Shown in pieces: positions 43,511 through 52,546 of a stretch of DNA of 64,000 nucleotides. Each line of letters opens with the position of its first letter. Position 1 is the stretch's first letter. Under the pieces are notes generated by a model. It was not told the origin of the DNA and made no database searches. It saw only the letters and a program-made list of their open reading frames with translations. The position numbers and the translations under genes are program-made. The DNA comes from Hansschlegelia plantiphila (lineage in GTDB: Bacteria; Pseudomonadota; Alphaproteobacteria; Rhizobiales; Methylopilaceae), in the NCBI RefSeq assembly GCF_027922265.1, contig NZ_BSFI01000001.1, positions 1-64,000 of the forward strand. Reading direction: 5' to 3'.

Positions 43511-44641
43511 ATGAAGCCCGAAGACTATCCGCGCCAGTCGATCCTGAACGAGCGTCACAAGGCGCTGGGCTCCAAGCTCGACGGCGAGTGGAACGGCATG
43601 CCGCTCGCGCAGACATACGCGACCAGCACCGCCGAAGAGGTCGTCGCGACCCGCACGAAGGCTGGCCTGATCGACGTGTCGGCGCTGCGCCTCATCAACG
43701 TGAAGGGGCCCGACGCCGAGAAGGCGCTCAACGCCATGCTCACCTCCGACATGGCGAAGCTGAAGCCCGGCCAGTCGGCGATCTCCAACCTCGTCGACGA
43801 GAACGGCTCGCTGATCGACGACGTGCTGGTCTATCGCAACGGCCCCGACGACTTCCGCCTGAGCCATGGCGGCGGCTCGCTGGAGGACGTCATCGACCCG
43901 TTCTTCCAGGGTGTGGACGCGACCTGGGCGAAGGACGACGACACCCATGTGCTCTCGCTGCAGGGGCCGAAGGCGCTTGAGATCCTCAACCCGCACGCCT
44001 CGATCGACCTCTCGACGATCAAGTATTTCGAGCACGCGCCGGGCGAGCTGTTCGGCAAGTCGGTGACGCTCGCCCGCGGCGGCTATTCGGCCGAGCGCGG
44101 CTACGAAGTGTTCGCGTCAGCCGCGGACTCCGTCGAGATCTGGGACAAGATCCTGGAGGCCGGCGCGCCCTACGGCGCGATCGCGACCTCGTGGTCCTGC
44201 CTCGACACCGTCCGCATGGAAGGCGCGCTGCTGTTCTTCCCCTTCGACATGCCGAAGGGCGACGAGACGCCCTGGGAGGTCGGCGCCGACTGGACGGTCG
44301 ATCTCTCGAAGCCCGACTTCCACGGCAAGGAAGCGCTGGTGCGCCGCAGACAAGAGATCCGCAGCGCCAATGTCGGCCTGGAGATCGACGCGCACGAGGC
44401 GATCGAGCCGGGCGCCAAGCTGGTGAAGGACGGCAGGCAAGTCGGCACAGTCAATTCGACGACCTACAGCGACTACCTGATGAAATCGATCGCGCTCGGC
44501 TCCGTGCCGCCGGAGCTCAAGGGCTGGGGCACCACCTTCGAAGTGGTCTCCGCGCTCGGGACCTTCCCGGCCCATGTCGTGCGCACCCCGTTCTACGACC
44601 CGCACAGAATCCGCACCCACCCGCTCGACGAGCGGGGGTGA
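43511..44641 (+). CDS. dmmD: GcvT-like tetrahydrofolate aminomethyltransferase family, DmmD
   Basis: 376 residues of the aminomethyltransferase fold: GLIDVSALRLINVKGPDAEKAL, VLSLQGPKALEIL and GGYSAERGYEVFA. The acidic residue that binds tetrahydrofolate in GcvT is likely the aspartate in SCLDTVRMEGALLFF. No other glycine cleavage genes are near. In Ruegeria dmmD is needed for growth on methylated amines although not for the oxygenase itself, consistent with trapping formaldehyde on tetrahydrofolate. AGGAGAGGGG lies upstream of the ATG. Confidence 0.87.
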   Translation: MKPEDYPRQSILNERHKALGSKLDGEWNGMPLAQTYATSTAEEVVATRTKAGLIDVSALRLINVKGPDAEKALNAMLTSDMAKLKPGQSAISNLVDENGSLIDDVLVYRNGPDDFRLSHGGGSLEDVIDPFFQGVDATWAKDDDTHVLSLQGPKALEILNPHASIDLSTIKYFEHAPGELFGKSVTLARGGYSAERGYEVFASAADSVEIWDKILEAGAPYGAIATSWSCLDTVRMEGALLFFPFDMPKGDETPWEVGADWTVDLSKPDFHGKEALVRRRQEIRSANVGLEIDAHEAIEPGAKLVKDGRQVGTVNSTTYSDYLMKSIALGSVPPELKGWGTTFEVVSALGTFPAHVVRTPFYDPHRIRTHPLDERG

Positions 44642-44867
44642 GTCTCGCCTTTCGTCCCCCGCTCTCTCCAGCAGAGGGGAGGGGGACGGAGGCATGGCGC
44701 CTCCCTCCCTTCCCCTTGCGGGGAGGGGAGCTTCAGGCGTCAGGCTTCGCCCCCCGCCGTCATCCCTCGTTCAAAAACCGCCCCTCCCCGACCATCGCGG
44801 CATTGACGGCGGGCGGCTGAGGGAGAATCGTTCGGCCCTGTTGCGACGCAACATCGAAAGGCGGACG
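44642..44867. other. Spacer with GC-rich repeat material
   Basis: 226 bases between dmmD and phaZ. It contains CTCTCTCC / GGGGAGGGGGA and CCCCTTGCGGGG arms, similar to the type D repeat at 26851-26975, and no gene. Confidence 0.5.
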
Positions 44868-46529
44868 ATGCCACGGGACAGCAAGACGGCGGGCATTGGC
44901 GAGTTCGGCGGCGCGCCGGCGGTCACGGACTGGGGCGGCTCGGCCGCGGCCATGCCGATGTACTGGCTGTTCGAGGCCGCGCAGGCGTCTCTCGGACCGG
45001 CCCGGGCGCTCGCCGACGCGGGGAAGCTCTACTTCAAGAACCCGGTCAATCCGGCCTCGCACACCGAATGGGGCCGCAAGATCGGCGCGATGTGCGAGGT
45101 GTTCGAGCGCGCCACCCGCCGCTACGGCAAGCCGGAATTCGGGATCAAGTCCACGCTGGTGCGCGGCGAGCGCGTCGCCGTCACGGAAGAGGTCGTCTGG
45201 ACGAGGCCGTTCTGCAGCCTGCTGCATTTCCGCAAGACGCTCCGCTCGGGCGCGCGCCGGCAGCCGAAGCTGCTGATCGTCGCGCCGATGTCCGGCCACT
45301 ACGCCACCCTGCTGCGCGGCACGGTCGAGGCGATGGTGCAGGACCACGACGTCTACATCACCGACTGGACCGACGCCCGGCTGGTGCCGGTGGCGGACGG
45401 CACGTTCGACCTCGACGATTACATCGACTACCTGATCTCGATCTTCCACTTCATGAGCGGCGACGTGCATGTGATGGCGGTGTGCCAGCCGGCGGTGCCG
45501 GTGCTCGCGGCGGTCGCGCGCATGGAGGCCGAGGGCGATCCCTACGCGCCGCGCTCGATGACGCTGATGGGCGGCCCGATCGACACCCGCGAGAACCCGA
45601 CGGCGGTGAACCAGGTCGCGATCGACAAGGGGACCGAGTGGTTCCAGAGCCATGTCATCACCGTGGTGCCGTGGCCGAACCCCGGCGTGATGCGGCAGGT
45701 CTATCCGGGCTTCCTGCAGCTCACCGGCTTCGTCAGCATGAACCTCGACCGCCATGTCACGGCCCACAAGGACTTCTTCAACCACCTGATCCAGGGCGAC
45801 GGCGACTCCGCCGGCAAGCACCGCGAGTTCTACGACGAGTATCTCGCCGTGATGGACCTGACGGCGGAGTTCTACCTCCAGACCGTCGACACCGTGTTCG
45901 TCCGCCAGGCGCTGCCGAAGGGCCAGATGACCCACCGCGGCAAGAAGGTCGACTGCTCGAAGATCACGCGCTGCGCGCTGATGACGGTGGAAGGCGAGCG
46001 CGACGACATTTCGGGCGTCGGCCAGACCCGGGCCGCCCACACGCTCTGCACCGGCCTCGCCGACGACAAGCGCGTCCATTATCTCCAGGACAGCGTCGGC
46101 CATTACGGCGTGTTCAACGGCTCCCGCTTCCGCTCCGAGATCGCGCCGCGCATCCGCGACTTCATCAACTGGAACGAGCCGCGCGCCCCGAAGGCGGCGC
46201 CCGCCGCGCCCGCCGCCCGCTCGACTTCGGGAAACGGCGCGGCTCCCGCCGAGGAGGTCGCGACCGTCGCGCCGCGCGCGAAGACCGGAACGACGAAAAC
46301 CAAGCCCGCCGCCGACGTCCGCTCTCCCGCCGACGACCTCACGAAGATCGTCGGCGTCGGGCCGAAGATCCAGGGCCAGCTCAACGAGGCCGGAATCTTC
46401 CATTTCTGGCAGATCGCCAAGCTGACCAAAGCCGAGATCGCAAGGCTCGACGAGCGGTTCACGCCGCCGGGCCGGATCTCTCGTGACAGATGGGTGGAGC
46501 AGGCGGTCGCATTGTCACGCTCGTCCTAG
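44868..46529 (+). CDS. phaZ: Intracellular polyhydroxyalkanoate depolymerase with C-terminal helix-hairpin-helix domain
   Basis: 553 residues. Residues 1-435 form an intracellular PhaZ: the catalytic cysteine C206 in AVCQPAV (a cysteine lipase-box as in Ralstonia PhaZ1), an acidic residue at 379-380 and H412 in VGHYGVFNG. It mobilises stored poly-3-hydroxybutyrate. A proline/alanine/lysine linker (440-485) leads to a helix-hairpin-helix domain at 489-551 (DDLTKIVGVGPKIQGQLNEAG). The usual enzyme ends near residue 430, so the last 115 residues are an addition. The ATG at 44868 is preceded by AAGGCGGA. Confidence 0.92.
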   Translation: MPRDSKTAGIGEFGGAPAVTDWGGSAAAMPMYWLFEAAQASLGPARALADAGKLYFKNPVNPASHTEWGRKIGAMCEVFERATRRYGKPEFGIKSTLVRGERVAVTEEVVWTRPFCSLLHFRKTLRSGARRQPKLLIVAPMSGHYATLLRGTVEAMVQDHDVYITDWTDARLVPVADGTFDLDDYIDYLISIFHFMSGDVHVMAVCQPAVPVLAAVARMEAEGDPYAPRSMTLMGGPIDTRENPTAVNQVAIDKGTEWFQSHVITVVPWPNPGVMRQVYPGFLQLTGFVSMNLDRHVTAHKDFFNHLIQGDGDSAGKHREFYDEYLAVMDLTAEFYLQTVDTVFVRQALPKGQMTHRGKKVDCSKITRCALMTVEGERDDISGVGQTRAAHTLCTGLADDKRVHYLQDSVGHYGVFNGSRFRSEIAPRIRDFINWNEPRAPKAAPAAPAARSTSGNGAAPAEEVATVAPRAKTGTTKTKPAADVRSPADDLTKIVGVGPKIQGQLNEAGIFHFWQIAKLTKAEIARLDERFTPPGRISRDRWVEQAVALSRSS

Positions 46530-46732
46530 ACGGCGGGTCCGGCGACAGCCGATTCGTTCTCGCGCTGAAAAGTCCAGCCCGCGCCGCGACAGCGTGAATA
46601 GCCCCTCACTTTGGTATTTCTTATTAATTTTTTATGTCATATGACGCGCTCTCGTGTGGAGCGAAAGCATCGTTCTTCGCGTTCCAGTCTCGTCAAGTAC
46701 CGAATAGTCTTATTATTAGACAGGAGATCGCC

Positions 46733-47137
46733 ATGAATTATCGCACCTTGGCCGGCGCCGCCGCGCTGCTCGCCGCCGCCTTCGCCCCGACCGCGTCTTA
46801 CGCCGCGACCGGCGCCGAAGTCATCGCGGCCATCGACGGCGACAAGGACGGCACGCTCGACATCGCCGAAGTGATCAACGCCGGCGTGAAGACCTTCATC
46901 GCCATCAACCCCGACGGCGACACGACGCTCGAAAGCGGCGAGACCAAGGGTCGCCTGACAGCGGCCGACTGGAAGAGGGCCAACCGCGACGGCGACCAGA
47001 CCCTCGAGATGGACGAATGGCTGAAGATCCTGCGCGCGCGCTTCACGAAGGCGGATCCGGACAAGGACGGCACGCTCGACGCCAAGGAGCTCGACACCAA
47101 GGCGGGCCAGGCCGTCATCCTCATGATCGTGAAGTGA
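46733..47137 (+). CDS. lanM: Lanmodulin (periplasmic lanthanide-binding EF-hand protein)
   Basis: 134 residues: a signal peptide (1-24, ending ASYA) and four EF loops at D35-E46, N59-E70, N84-E95 and D108-E119. Loops 2 and 4 have proline at position 2 (NPDGDTTL, DPDKDGTL), a lanmodulin trait. Adjacent loops are 12-13 residues apart and a short helix (AGQAVILMIVK) ends the protein, as in Methylorubrum LanM. From memory it is closer to Hansschlegelia LanM, sharing TTLESGETKGRLT and QTLEMDEWLKILR. D94 and R101 match the residues reported to tune dimerisation there. AGGAGA precedes the ATG. The promoter region 46530-46732 is AT-rich. Confidence 0.92.
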   Translation: MNYRTLAGAAALLAAAFAPTASYAATGAEVIAAIDGDKDGTLDIAEVINAGVKTFIAINPDGDTTLESGETKGRLTAADWKRANRDGDQTLEMDEWLKILRARFTKADPDKDGTLDAKELDTKAGQAVILMIVK

Positions 47138-47196
47138 AGGCTGACGGCTCGAACGGCCGCGGCCGCGCCGCCTCGTCGGCGCATGTCGGCGCCTAA

Positions 47197-47949
47197 GTGA
47201 CGGCCGTCCGACTGACGCGGGGGGAATGGGTCCAGGCGATCCGCCCCCTCGCGCCAGATCAGGCTGTCGCCGCCATCGGAGACGTCCACGGCCAGGACGA
47301 CCTGTTCGCCGCGCTGCGCGCGGAGCTCGCGCGAGATCTTTCCAGGGCCGCGCAGGCCACCTTCCTCCAGCTCGGCGACGTCGTCGACCGCGGCCCCCGA
47401 TCGCTGGCGGCGCTCCGTCGCGCACGGCAGGGGCTGCCGGGCGTCGAATGCGTCACGCTCATGGGAAACCATGAAGACCGCATGCTGCGCGCGCTGATGA
47501 CCGGCGACGACAGGGAGGCCGCCCTCTGGCTCGACTTCGGCGGCGGCGCGACGCTCGCCGAAACCGGCCTCAGCGCAGCCGACCCCGACTGGCGCGGTCG
47601 GCTGCGGCAGGCTCTCGGCGCGCGCATGATGGACTGGCTGGTCGGGCTGCCGCAGGCCCACCGCGTCGGCGACCTGCTGTTCGTCCACGCCGGGATCGAC
47701 CCCTCCGTTCCGCTCGACCGTCAGGACGGCGAGACGCTGATGTGGGTGCGGAAACCGTTCCTGCAGAGCCCGGGCCCCTATCCTGGGAACGTCGCGGTGA
47801 TCCATGGGCACACGCCCCAGCCCGCCGTCGCGCTCGACCACCCGCACCGCATCAACCTCGACACGGGCGCCTTCCGCACCGGCGTGCTCAGCGGGCTGCT
47901 CGTCGAGGGCGACAGGATGCAGATCGTGCAGGCGCTCCGCGATCCGTGA
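47197..47949 (+). CDS. Metallophosphoesterase, serine/threonine phosphatase-like
   Basis: 250 residues with the full metallophosphatase motif set: GDVHG (residue 28), GDVVDRG, GNHE, HAGID and GHTP. Cytoplasmic. Related to PrpA/ApaH-type phosphoprotein or bis-nucleoside phosphatases. Starts with GTG at 47197. The true substrate is unknown. Confidence 0.9.
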   Translation: MTAVRLTRGEWVQAIRPLAPDQAVAAIGDVHGQDDLFAALRAELARDLSRAAQATFLQLGDVVDRGPRSLAALRRARQGLPGVECVTLMGNHEDRMLRALMTGDDREAALWLDFGGGATLAETGLSAADPDWRGRLRQALGARMMDWLVGLPQAHRVGDLLFVHAGIDPSVPLDRQDGETLMWVRKPFLQSPGPYPGNVAVIHGHTPQPAVALDHPHRINLDTGAFRTGVLSGLLVEGDRMQIVQALRDP

Positions 47950-48052
47950 GACGGATCCGCTTGCGGCCCCGAGGGCGCCGACCGTAGCCTGCGCCCGCCG
48001 CGCGCCTGCCCGAAGGCGCGATCCGGCTTCCCCAGCGAAGGGCTGAGCGCCG

Positions 48053-49408
48053 TTGGATCTCGACAGCATCCCCGACCGCCTGCTGACGCAGCGGCATCTG
48101 AGGCTCGACACTCTGGTCCGGCTGCGCTGGCTCGCAGTCGCTGGCCAGAGCCTGGCGGTGGTGGTCGTTCATGTCGGGCTGGCCGCCCCGCTGCCGATCG
48201 CGGCCTGCCTCGCCGTCATCGCCTGCTCCGCCGGCCTCAACGTCGCGCTGCGGCTGCTTTTTCCGATCAACTACCGGCTGAAGGTCCCGGCGGCCGGGCT
48301 GCTGCTCGGCTACGACCTGCTTCAGCTCGCCGCCCTGCTCTATCTGACCGGCGGGCTTGAGAATCCGTTCGCGGTTCTGTTCCTCGCGCCGGTGATGATC
48401 TCGGCCACCGCGCTGCCGCCGCGGGTGACGGCGCTGCTCGGGGCGGTCGTCGTCGGCCTCGCGACGTTCCTCGCCTCCCATCACCGGCCGCTGCCATGGC
48501 CCGGCCCCAGCCTGATCGACCTGCCGTTCCTCTACGTGCTCGGCGTCTGGGTCGCGCTGATGCTCGCGCTGGTGTTCATCGGCGTCTACGCCTGGCGGGT
48601 GGCGGAGGAGGCGCGCGAGCTCAGCCAGGCGCTCGCGGCGACCGAGCTGGTGCTCGCCCGCGAGCAGCATCTTTCCGCGCTCGACGGGCTGGCGGCGGCC
48701 GCCGCCCACGAGCTCGGCACGCCGCTCGCCACCATCGCGCTGGTCGCCAAGGAGCTCGAGCGGGCGCTGACCCCCGGCCCGCACGAGGACGATTTCAAGC
48801 TGCTGCGAGAGCAGGTCGCGCGCTGCCGTGAGATCCTGAAGACGCTGACCTCGCTGGACGAGGGCGGCGCGCCGTTCGAGCGCATGGCGCTGCGGCACAT
48901 GCTGGAGGAGATCGCCGAGCCGCACCGGAACTTCGGCGTGGCGCTCGAGGTCACCGCGCAGGGCGACCCCGCGCTCGAGCCCGCATGGCTGCGCAACCCG
49001 AGCGTGCTCTATGGCGTCGGCAATCTGGTGGAGAACGCGGTCGACTTCGCCGAGGCGCGCGTCAGCGTCGCCGGACGCTGGAGCGCCGACCGCGTCGACG
49101 TCGCGATCGACGACGACGGCCCCGGCTTCGCGCCGGAGATCATCGGCCGGCTGGGCGAGCCTTATGTCTCCACCCGCTCGGCGGGGCGCGACACGCCGCA
49201 CGAGGCCGGCGGGCTCGGCCTCGGCTTCTTCATCGCGAAGACGCTGCTCGAGCGCTCGGGGGCGCAGGTCTCGCTGTCGAACGCGCCGCCGCCGGCCCAC
49301 GGCGCCCGGATCCGGGTCTCCTGGCCGCGCGCCCGCTTCGCGGCGCCGCCGGCGGCCGCCGCCGCCGGCCCCGCTTCGGCCCCTGTCGCGCGTCCGGCGC
49401 CGTCTTGA
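48053..49408 (+). CDS. regB: RegB/PrrB/ActS-type redox sensor histidine kinase
   Basis: 451 residues. Six hydrophobic segments (to about residue 180) include the quinone-sensing motif GGLENPFAVLF of RegB. The phosphorylated histidine is H219 in AAAHELGTPLAT. A cysteine at 258 in VARCREIL is 39 residues further on, like the redox-active Cys265 after His225 in Rhodobacter RegB. The ATPase domain carries NLVENAVDFA, DDGPGF and GGLGLGFFIAKTL. RegB controls genes for respiration and carbon metabolism with RegA. No regA is next to it here. The start codon TTG at 48053 is the best available. The tail is alanine/proline-rich. Confidence 0.88.
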   Translation: MDLDSIPDRLLTQRHLRLDTLVRLRWLAVAGQSLAVVVVHVGLAAPLPIAACLAVIACSAGLNVALRLLFPINYRLKVPAAGLLLGYDLLQLAALLYLTGGLENPFAVLFLAPVMISATALPPRVTALLGAVVVGLATFLASHHRPLPWPGPSLIDLPFLYVLGVWVALMLALVFIGVYAWRVAEEARELSQALAATELVLAREQHLSALDGLAAAAAHELGTPLATIALVAKELERALTPGPHEDDFKLLREQVARCREILKTLTSLDEGGAPFERMALRHMLEEIAEPHRNFGVALEVTAQGDPALEPAWLRNPSVLYGVGNLVENAVDFAEARVSVAGRWSADRVDVAIDDDGPGFAPEIIGRLGEPYVSTRSAGRDTPHEAGGLGLGFFIAKTLLERSGAQVSLSNAPPPAHGARIRVSWPRARFAAPPAAAAAGPASAPVARPAPS

Positions 49409-49543
49409 GCGTTGACGGAACGGGCGTTGCTTGGTAGGTGACCGGCTCTCGCGGCGGGCTTGAGAAGTCCGCCGCTCGTGCTTTTACGGCCCGGCCCGCG
49501 CGACGCGGCGCCCGCATCGCCGACCGACCGAGGAATCGCATCC

Positions 49544-49810
49544 ATGGCCAACACGCCGTCGGCCAAGAAGGCCGCCCGCAAGATCGCCCGCCGCACCGTG
49601 GTGAACGGCGCGCGCCGAAGCCGCGTCCGCACCTTCCTGCGGAAGGTCGAGGAGGCGATCGCCTCCGGCAACGCCGAAAGCGCCAAGTCCGCGCTGTCGG
49701 CCGCCGAGCCGGAGATCATGCGCGCCGCCCAGAAGGGCGTTCTGCACAAGAACACCGCGTCCCGGAAGGTGTCGCGTCTCGCCGCCAGGGTGCGCTCCAT
49801 CTCGGCCTGA
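49544..49810 (+). CDS. rpsT: 30S ribosomal protein S20
   Basis: 88 residues, highly basic, with [17 protein letters not shown] at the start and [12 protein letters not shown] near the end: classic S20, binding 16S rRNA early in assembly. It sits upstream of dnaA, as in many Alphaproteobacteria, and has its own terminator. Confidence 0.97.
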   Translation: MANTPSAKKAARKIARRTVVNGARRSRVRTFLRKVEEAIASGNAESAKSALSAAEPEIMRAAQKGVLHKNTASRKVSRLAARVRSISA

Positions 49811-49834
49811 ACGCGACTGTCCCACGACGATCGA

Positions 49835-49860
49835 AAACCCGGCCCTGCGCCGGGTTTTTT
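49835..49860 (+). terminator. Rho-independent terminator of rpsT
   Basis: AAACCCGGC / GCCGGGTTT stem (core CCCGGC 49838-49843 with GCCGGG 49849-49854), then six T. Confidence 0.92.
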
Positions 49861-50496
49861 CGTTTGTGGCGCCCGCGCGACGCGCAAGTCAGTGTTTCTG
49901 CGGATGTCGAATCCGGCTTGACTCGCCGAAAGCGCTCTTGCGCAACCCATACGAGTCTACGTGACGTTTCCGAGCAGAAAAACCATATAAAAATCATATG
50001 CTTAGAGCTTAGACAGCGAGGCGGACCCGGAATCCGGCCATTCGGAGGCAGGCAGCCTTCCTCCCCGCGAAAAGAATCTTGGCCGCCTGAGACGGGTGTC
50101 CGACGATCCGGCGGCGGCGACAAATTTGCTGGCTATGCAGGGCTTTGCCGGAGCATCCGGAAACGGAGTCTCACAGCGGGACGGGCGCTCCGCCACGATC
50201 GAATCGATTCGTTCAAGCTCGACCATTGCGTCGCCCACAGGCTCTGGGTATCTTCCGAGCCATGGAGACGGCCGAGATAAACCTTGTTTCTGCAAGCGAA
50301 CTGATCGGCCAGAATCTCTGAAATCCCAAGTTGTGGACAGATCTGCCGGGCGCGTATTCGCTCGGTAGGCCGAAGTTGCGTAAATGCCATCCGGGCAATT
50401 CTTGGTGGCGTCTGGACTGCGTTGCGTTGAAGTCGGGGACGTTCTTTTCAATCGGGTGAAATGAGGCGCCGGACGCTGTTCGGCGAACGGAAGAGC
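49861..50496. other. Long intergenic region upstream of the rhodanese/dnaA genes
   Basis: 636 bases without a convincing gene. It contains an AT-rich patch (49975-50010) and one sequence near a DnaA box in reverse (TTGTGGACAG at about 50331, two mismatches to TGTGGATAA). It is a possible regulatory or origin-linked region, but a cluster of DnaA boxes is not visible. Confidence 0.3.
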
Positions 50497-50940
50497 ATGT
50501 CTCAATCAACGGCCCCTTATGCGGGCGACGTTTCGCCCGCCGAGGCGTGGTCCGCGCTCGAAAGCGACCCCGCCGCCGCGCTTGTCGACGTGCGGACCGT
50601 GGTCGAATGGAACTTCGTCGGCACGCCGGACCTCTCGGGCCTGTCGAAGCGCCCGGTGTTCCAGGAGTGGCAAACCTTCCCCTCGATGCAGGTCGACACG
50701 GCCTTCGTCGACAAGGTGGCGGGGGCGCTCTCCGCCGCGGGGGCCGGTTCCGACACGCCGGTCTACTTCCTCTGCCGCAGCGGCGCCCGTAGCCAGGCGG
50801 CCGCGGCGGCGATGGCGGCCCGGGGGTGGAGCCGCTGCTTCAATATCGCGGGCGGGTTCGAGGGCCCGCTCGGTCCAGACCGCCACAGAGGCGCCTCCGC
50901 CGGCTGGAAAGCCGATGGACTGCCCTGGTCCCAGTCCTGA
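50497..50940 (+). CDS. Rhodanese-like sulfurtransferase
   Basis: 147 residues, single rhodanese domain with active-site loop CRSGARS (cysteine near residue 99) and WNFVG and ALVDVRTVVEW earlier. Cytoplasmic. Single-domain proteins of this kind move sulfur from thiosulfate or persulfides. The ATG at 50497 is used; an ATG at 50461 would add 12 basic residues. It lies 60 bases before dnaA on the same strand. Confidence 0.92.
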   Translation: MSQSTAPYAGDVSPAEAWSALESDPAAALVDVRTVVEWNFVGTPDLSGLSKRPVFQEWQTFPSMQVDTAFVDKVAGALSAAGAGSDTPVYFLCRSGARSQAAAAAMAARGWSRCFNIAGGFEGPLGPDRHRGASAGWKADGLPWSQS

Positions 50941-51000
50941 CGGGCTGCGGCTTTCCTGCACTCGCCTTGCCTTCAGACGTCGAACTCCCGGAGAGGTCCC

Positions 51001-52479
51001 ATGCTTGGTGCTCAGTCGGCAGCCCGTTCCAGCGCGTTTGCCGCCAATGACGACCGCACCGAGCGCGATCCCGCCTGGGAGGGCGTCACGCAGCGGCTGC
51101 GATCGGAATATGGCGAGGACGTCTTCACGAGCTGGTTCACCCGCATCGTGCTCGACCGCGTCGACGACGGGATCGCCTATCTCACGGTGCCGACCCGCTT
51201 CCTGAAATCGTGGATCCAGGCCCATTACGCCGACCGGATCGCCGCCGTGTTCGCCGAGGCGAACCCGGAGGTCCGGACGGTTTCGATCGGCGTACGCGTC
51301 GCCTCCCCGAAGCTCGCGGCGCCGAGCCGGGATTCGGTGATCGCGGCGCCGGTGCCGGACGCGACCCGCTTCCTCGATTTCCCCGCTCCCCAGCCCGCCG
51401 CGGTCTCGTTCGGCCAGCGGATCGAGGCGAACCGGCTGTCCGGCTCGCCGCTCGACAAGCGCCTGACCTTCGACACCTTCCTCTCCGGCCGCTCGAACGC
51501 GCTCGCCTACGCAGCGGCCCGCCAGATCGCCGACGCCAGGCCCGGCGACCCCGTGACCTTCAACCCGCTCGTGATCCATTCCGCGGTCGGGCTCGGCAAG
51601 ACCCACCTGCTGCAGGCCACCGCCCATGCGGCCGAGGCCTCCGGCCGGCGCGTCACCTACCTCACAGCCGAGAAGTTCATGTTCGACTTCGTGGCGGCGC
51701 TGCGCGCCCAGACGGCGCTCGCCTTCAAGGAGCGGCTGCGGGCGATCGACGTCCTGATCATCGACGACCTGCAGTTCCTTCAAGGCAAGACGGTTCAGCA
51801 GGAGTTCGGCCACACGCTGAACGCGCTGCTCGACGGCCGCCAGCAGGTGATCATCGCAGCCGACCGCGCTCCCGCCGAGCTCGAGGCGATCGACGAACGC
51901 CTGCGCTCGCGGCTCGCCGGCGGCCTGACGCTGGAGATGGGCGGCCTCGACGAGGAGCTGCGCCAGAAGATCCTCGACGTGCGGGTGGCGGCGGCCCGCC
52001 TCGCCCACCCCAAGTTCGACCCGCCGGCGGAGGTCGTCGCCTATGTCGCGCGGACCGTGACGGCGAACGGCCGCGACCTCGACGGGGCGATCAACCGGCT
52101 TATCGCGCACAACACGCTGACCGGCGCGCCGATCACGGTGGAGATGGCCGAGACGGCCTTGCGCGACCTCGTCCGCCAGGTCGAGCCCAAGCGCGTCAAG
52201 ATCGAGGAGATCCAGCGCATCGTCGCGCGGCACTATCAGGTCAGCCGCGCCGACATCCTGTCCTCGCGCCGGACCCAGACGGTGGTGCGTCCGCGGCAGG
52301 TCGCGATGTACCTGTCGAAGCAGCTCACGCTGCGCTCGCTGCCCGAGATCGGCCGGCGCTTCGGCGGCCGCGACCACACCACGGTGCTGCACGCCGTCCG
52401 CAAGATCGACGATCTGGTCAAGCGCGACGGCGCGCTGTTCGACGAGGTCGAACTGCTGAAGCGCATGCTTCTGGAGTAA
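51001..52479 (+). CDS. dnaA: Chromosomal replication initiator DnaA
   Basis: 492 residues. Domain I at the N-terminus ([23 protein letters not shown]), a variable linker, then the AAA+ domain with [10 protein letters not shown] (Walker A, near residue 197) and VLIIDDLQF (Walker B), and a C-terminal DNA-binding domain with the DnaA signature [21 protein letters not shown] precedes the ATG. It opens the dnaA-dnaN-recF-gyrB group, here split by a reversed mscS gene. Confidence 0.97.
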   Translation: MLGAQSAARSSAFAANDDRTERDPAWEGVTQRLRSEYGEDVFTSWFTRIVLDRVDDGIAYLTVPTRFLKSWIQAHYADRIAAVFAEANPEVRTVSIGVRVASPKLAAPSRDSVIAAPVPDATRFLDFPAPQPAAVSFGQRIEANRLSGSPLDKRLTFDTFLSGRSNALAYAAARQIADARPGDPVTFNPLVIHSAVGLGKTHLLQATAHAAEASGRRVTYLTAEKFMFDFVAALRAQTALAFKERLRAIDVLIIDDLQFLQGKTVQQEFGHTLNALLDGRQQVIIAADRAPAELEAIDERLRSRLAGGLTLEMGGLDEELRQKILDVRVAAARLAHPKFDPPAEVVAYVARTVTANGRDLDGAINRLIAHNTLTGAPITVEMAETALRDLVRQVEPKRVKIEEIQRIVARHYQVSRADILSSRRTQTVVRPRQVAMYLSKQLTLRSLPEIGRRFGGRDHTTVLHAVRKIDDLVKRDGALFDEVELLKRMLLE

Positions 52480-52546
52480 GCGGCGCCGTCGCCGGCTCCA
52501 GCATCGGCGACAGTCTCGGAGGATGCAGCGCCCTGATCGGCGGGCG

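Noticed and set aside
43511..44641. Glycine cleavage T protein
   Set aside because: No gcvH or gcvP nearby, and the place after dmmABC fits the DmmD role.
46733..47137. Simple calcium-binding EF-hand protein
   Set aside because: The proline at loop position 2, the close loop spacing, the terminal helix and the near agreement with remembered Hansschlegelia LanM make lanmodulin the better call.
49861..50496. Chromosomal origin oriC
   Set aside because: Only one imperfect DnaA-box-like site and one AT-rich patch were seen; not enough to call an origin.
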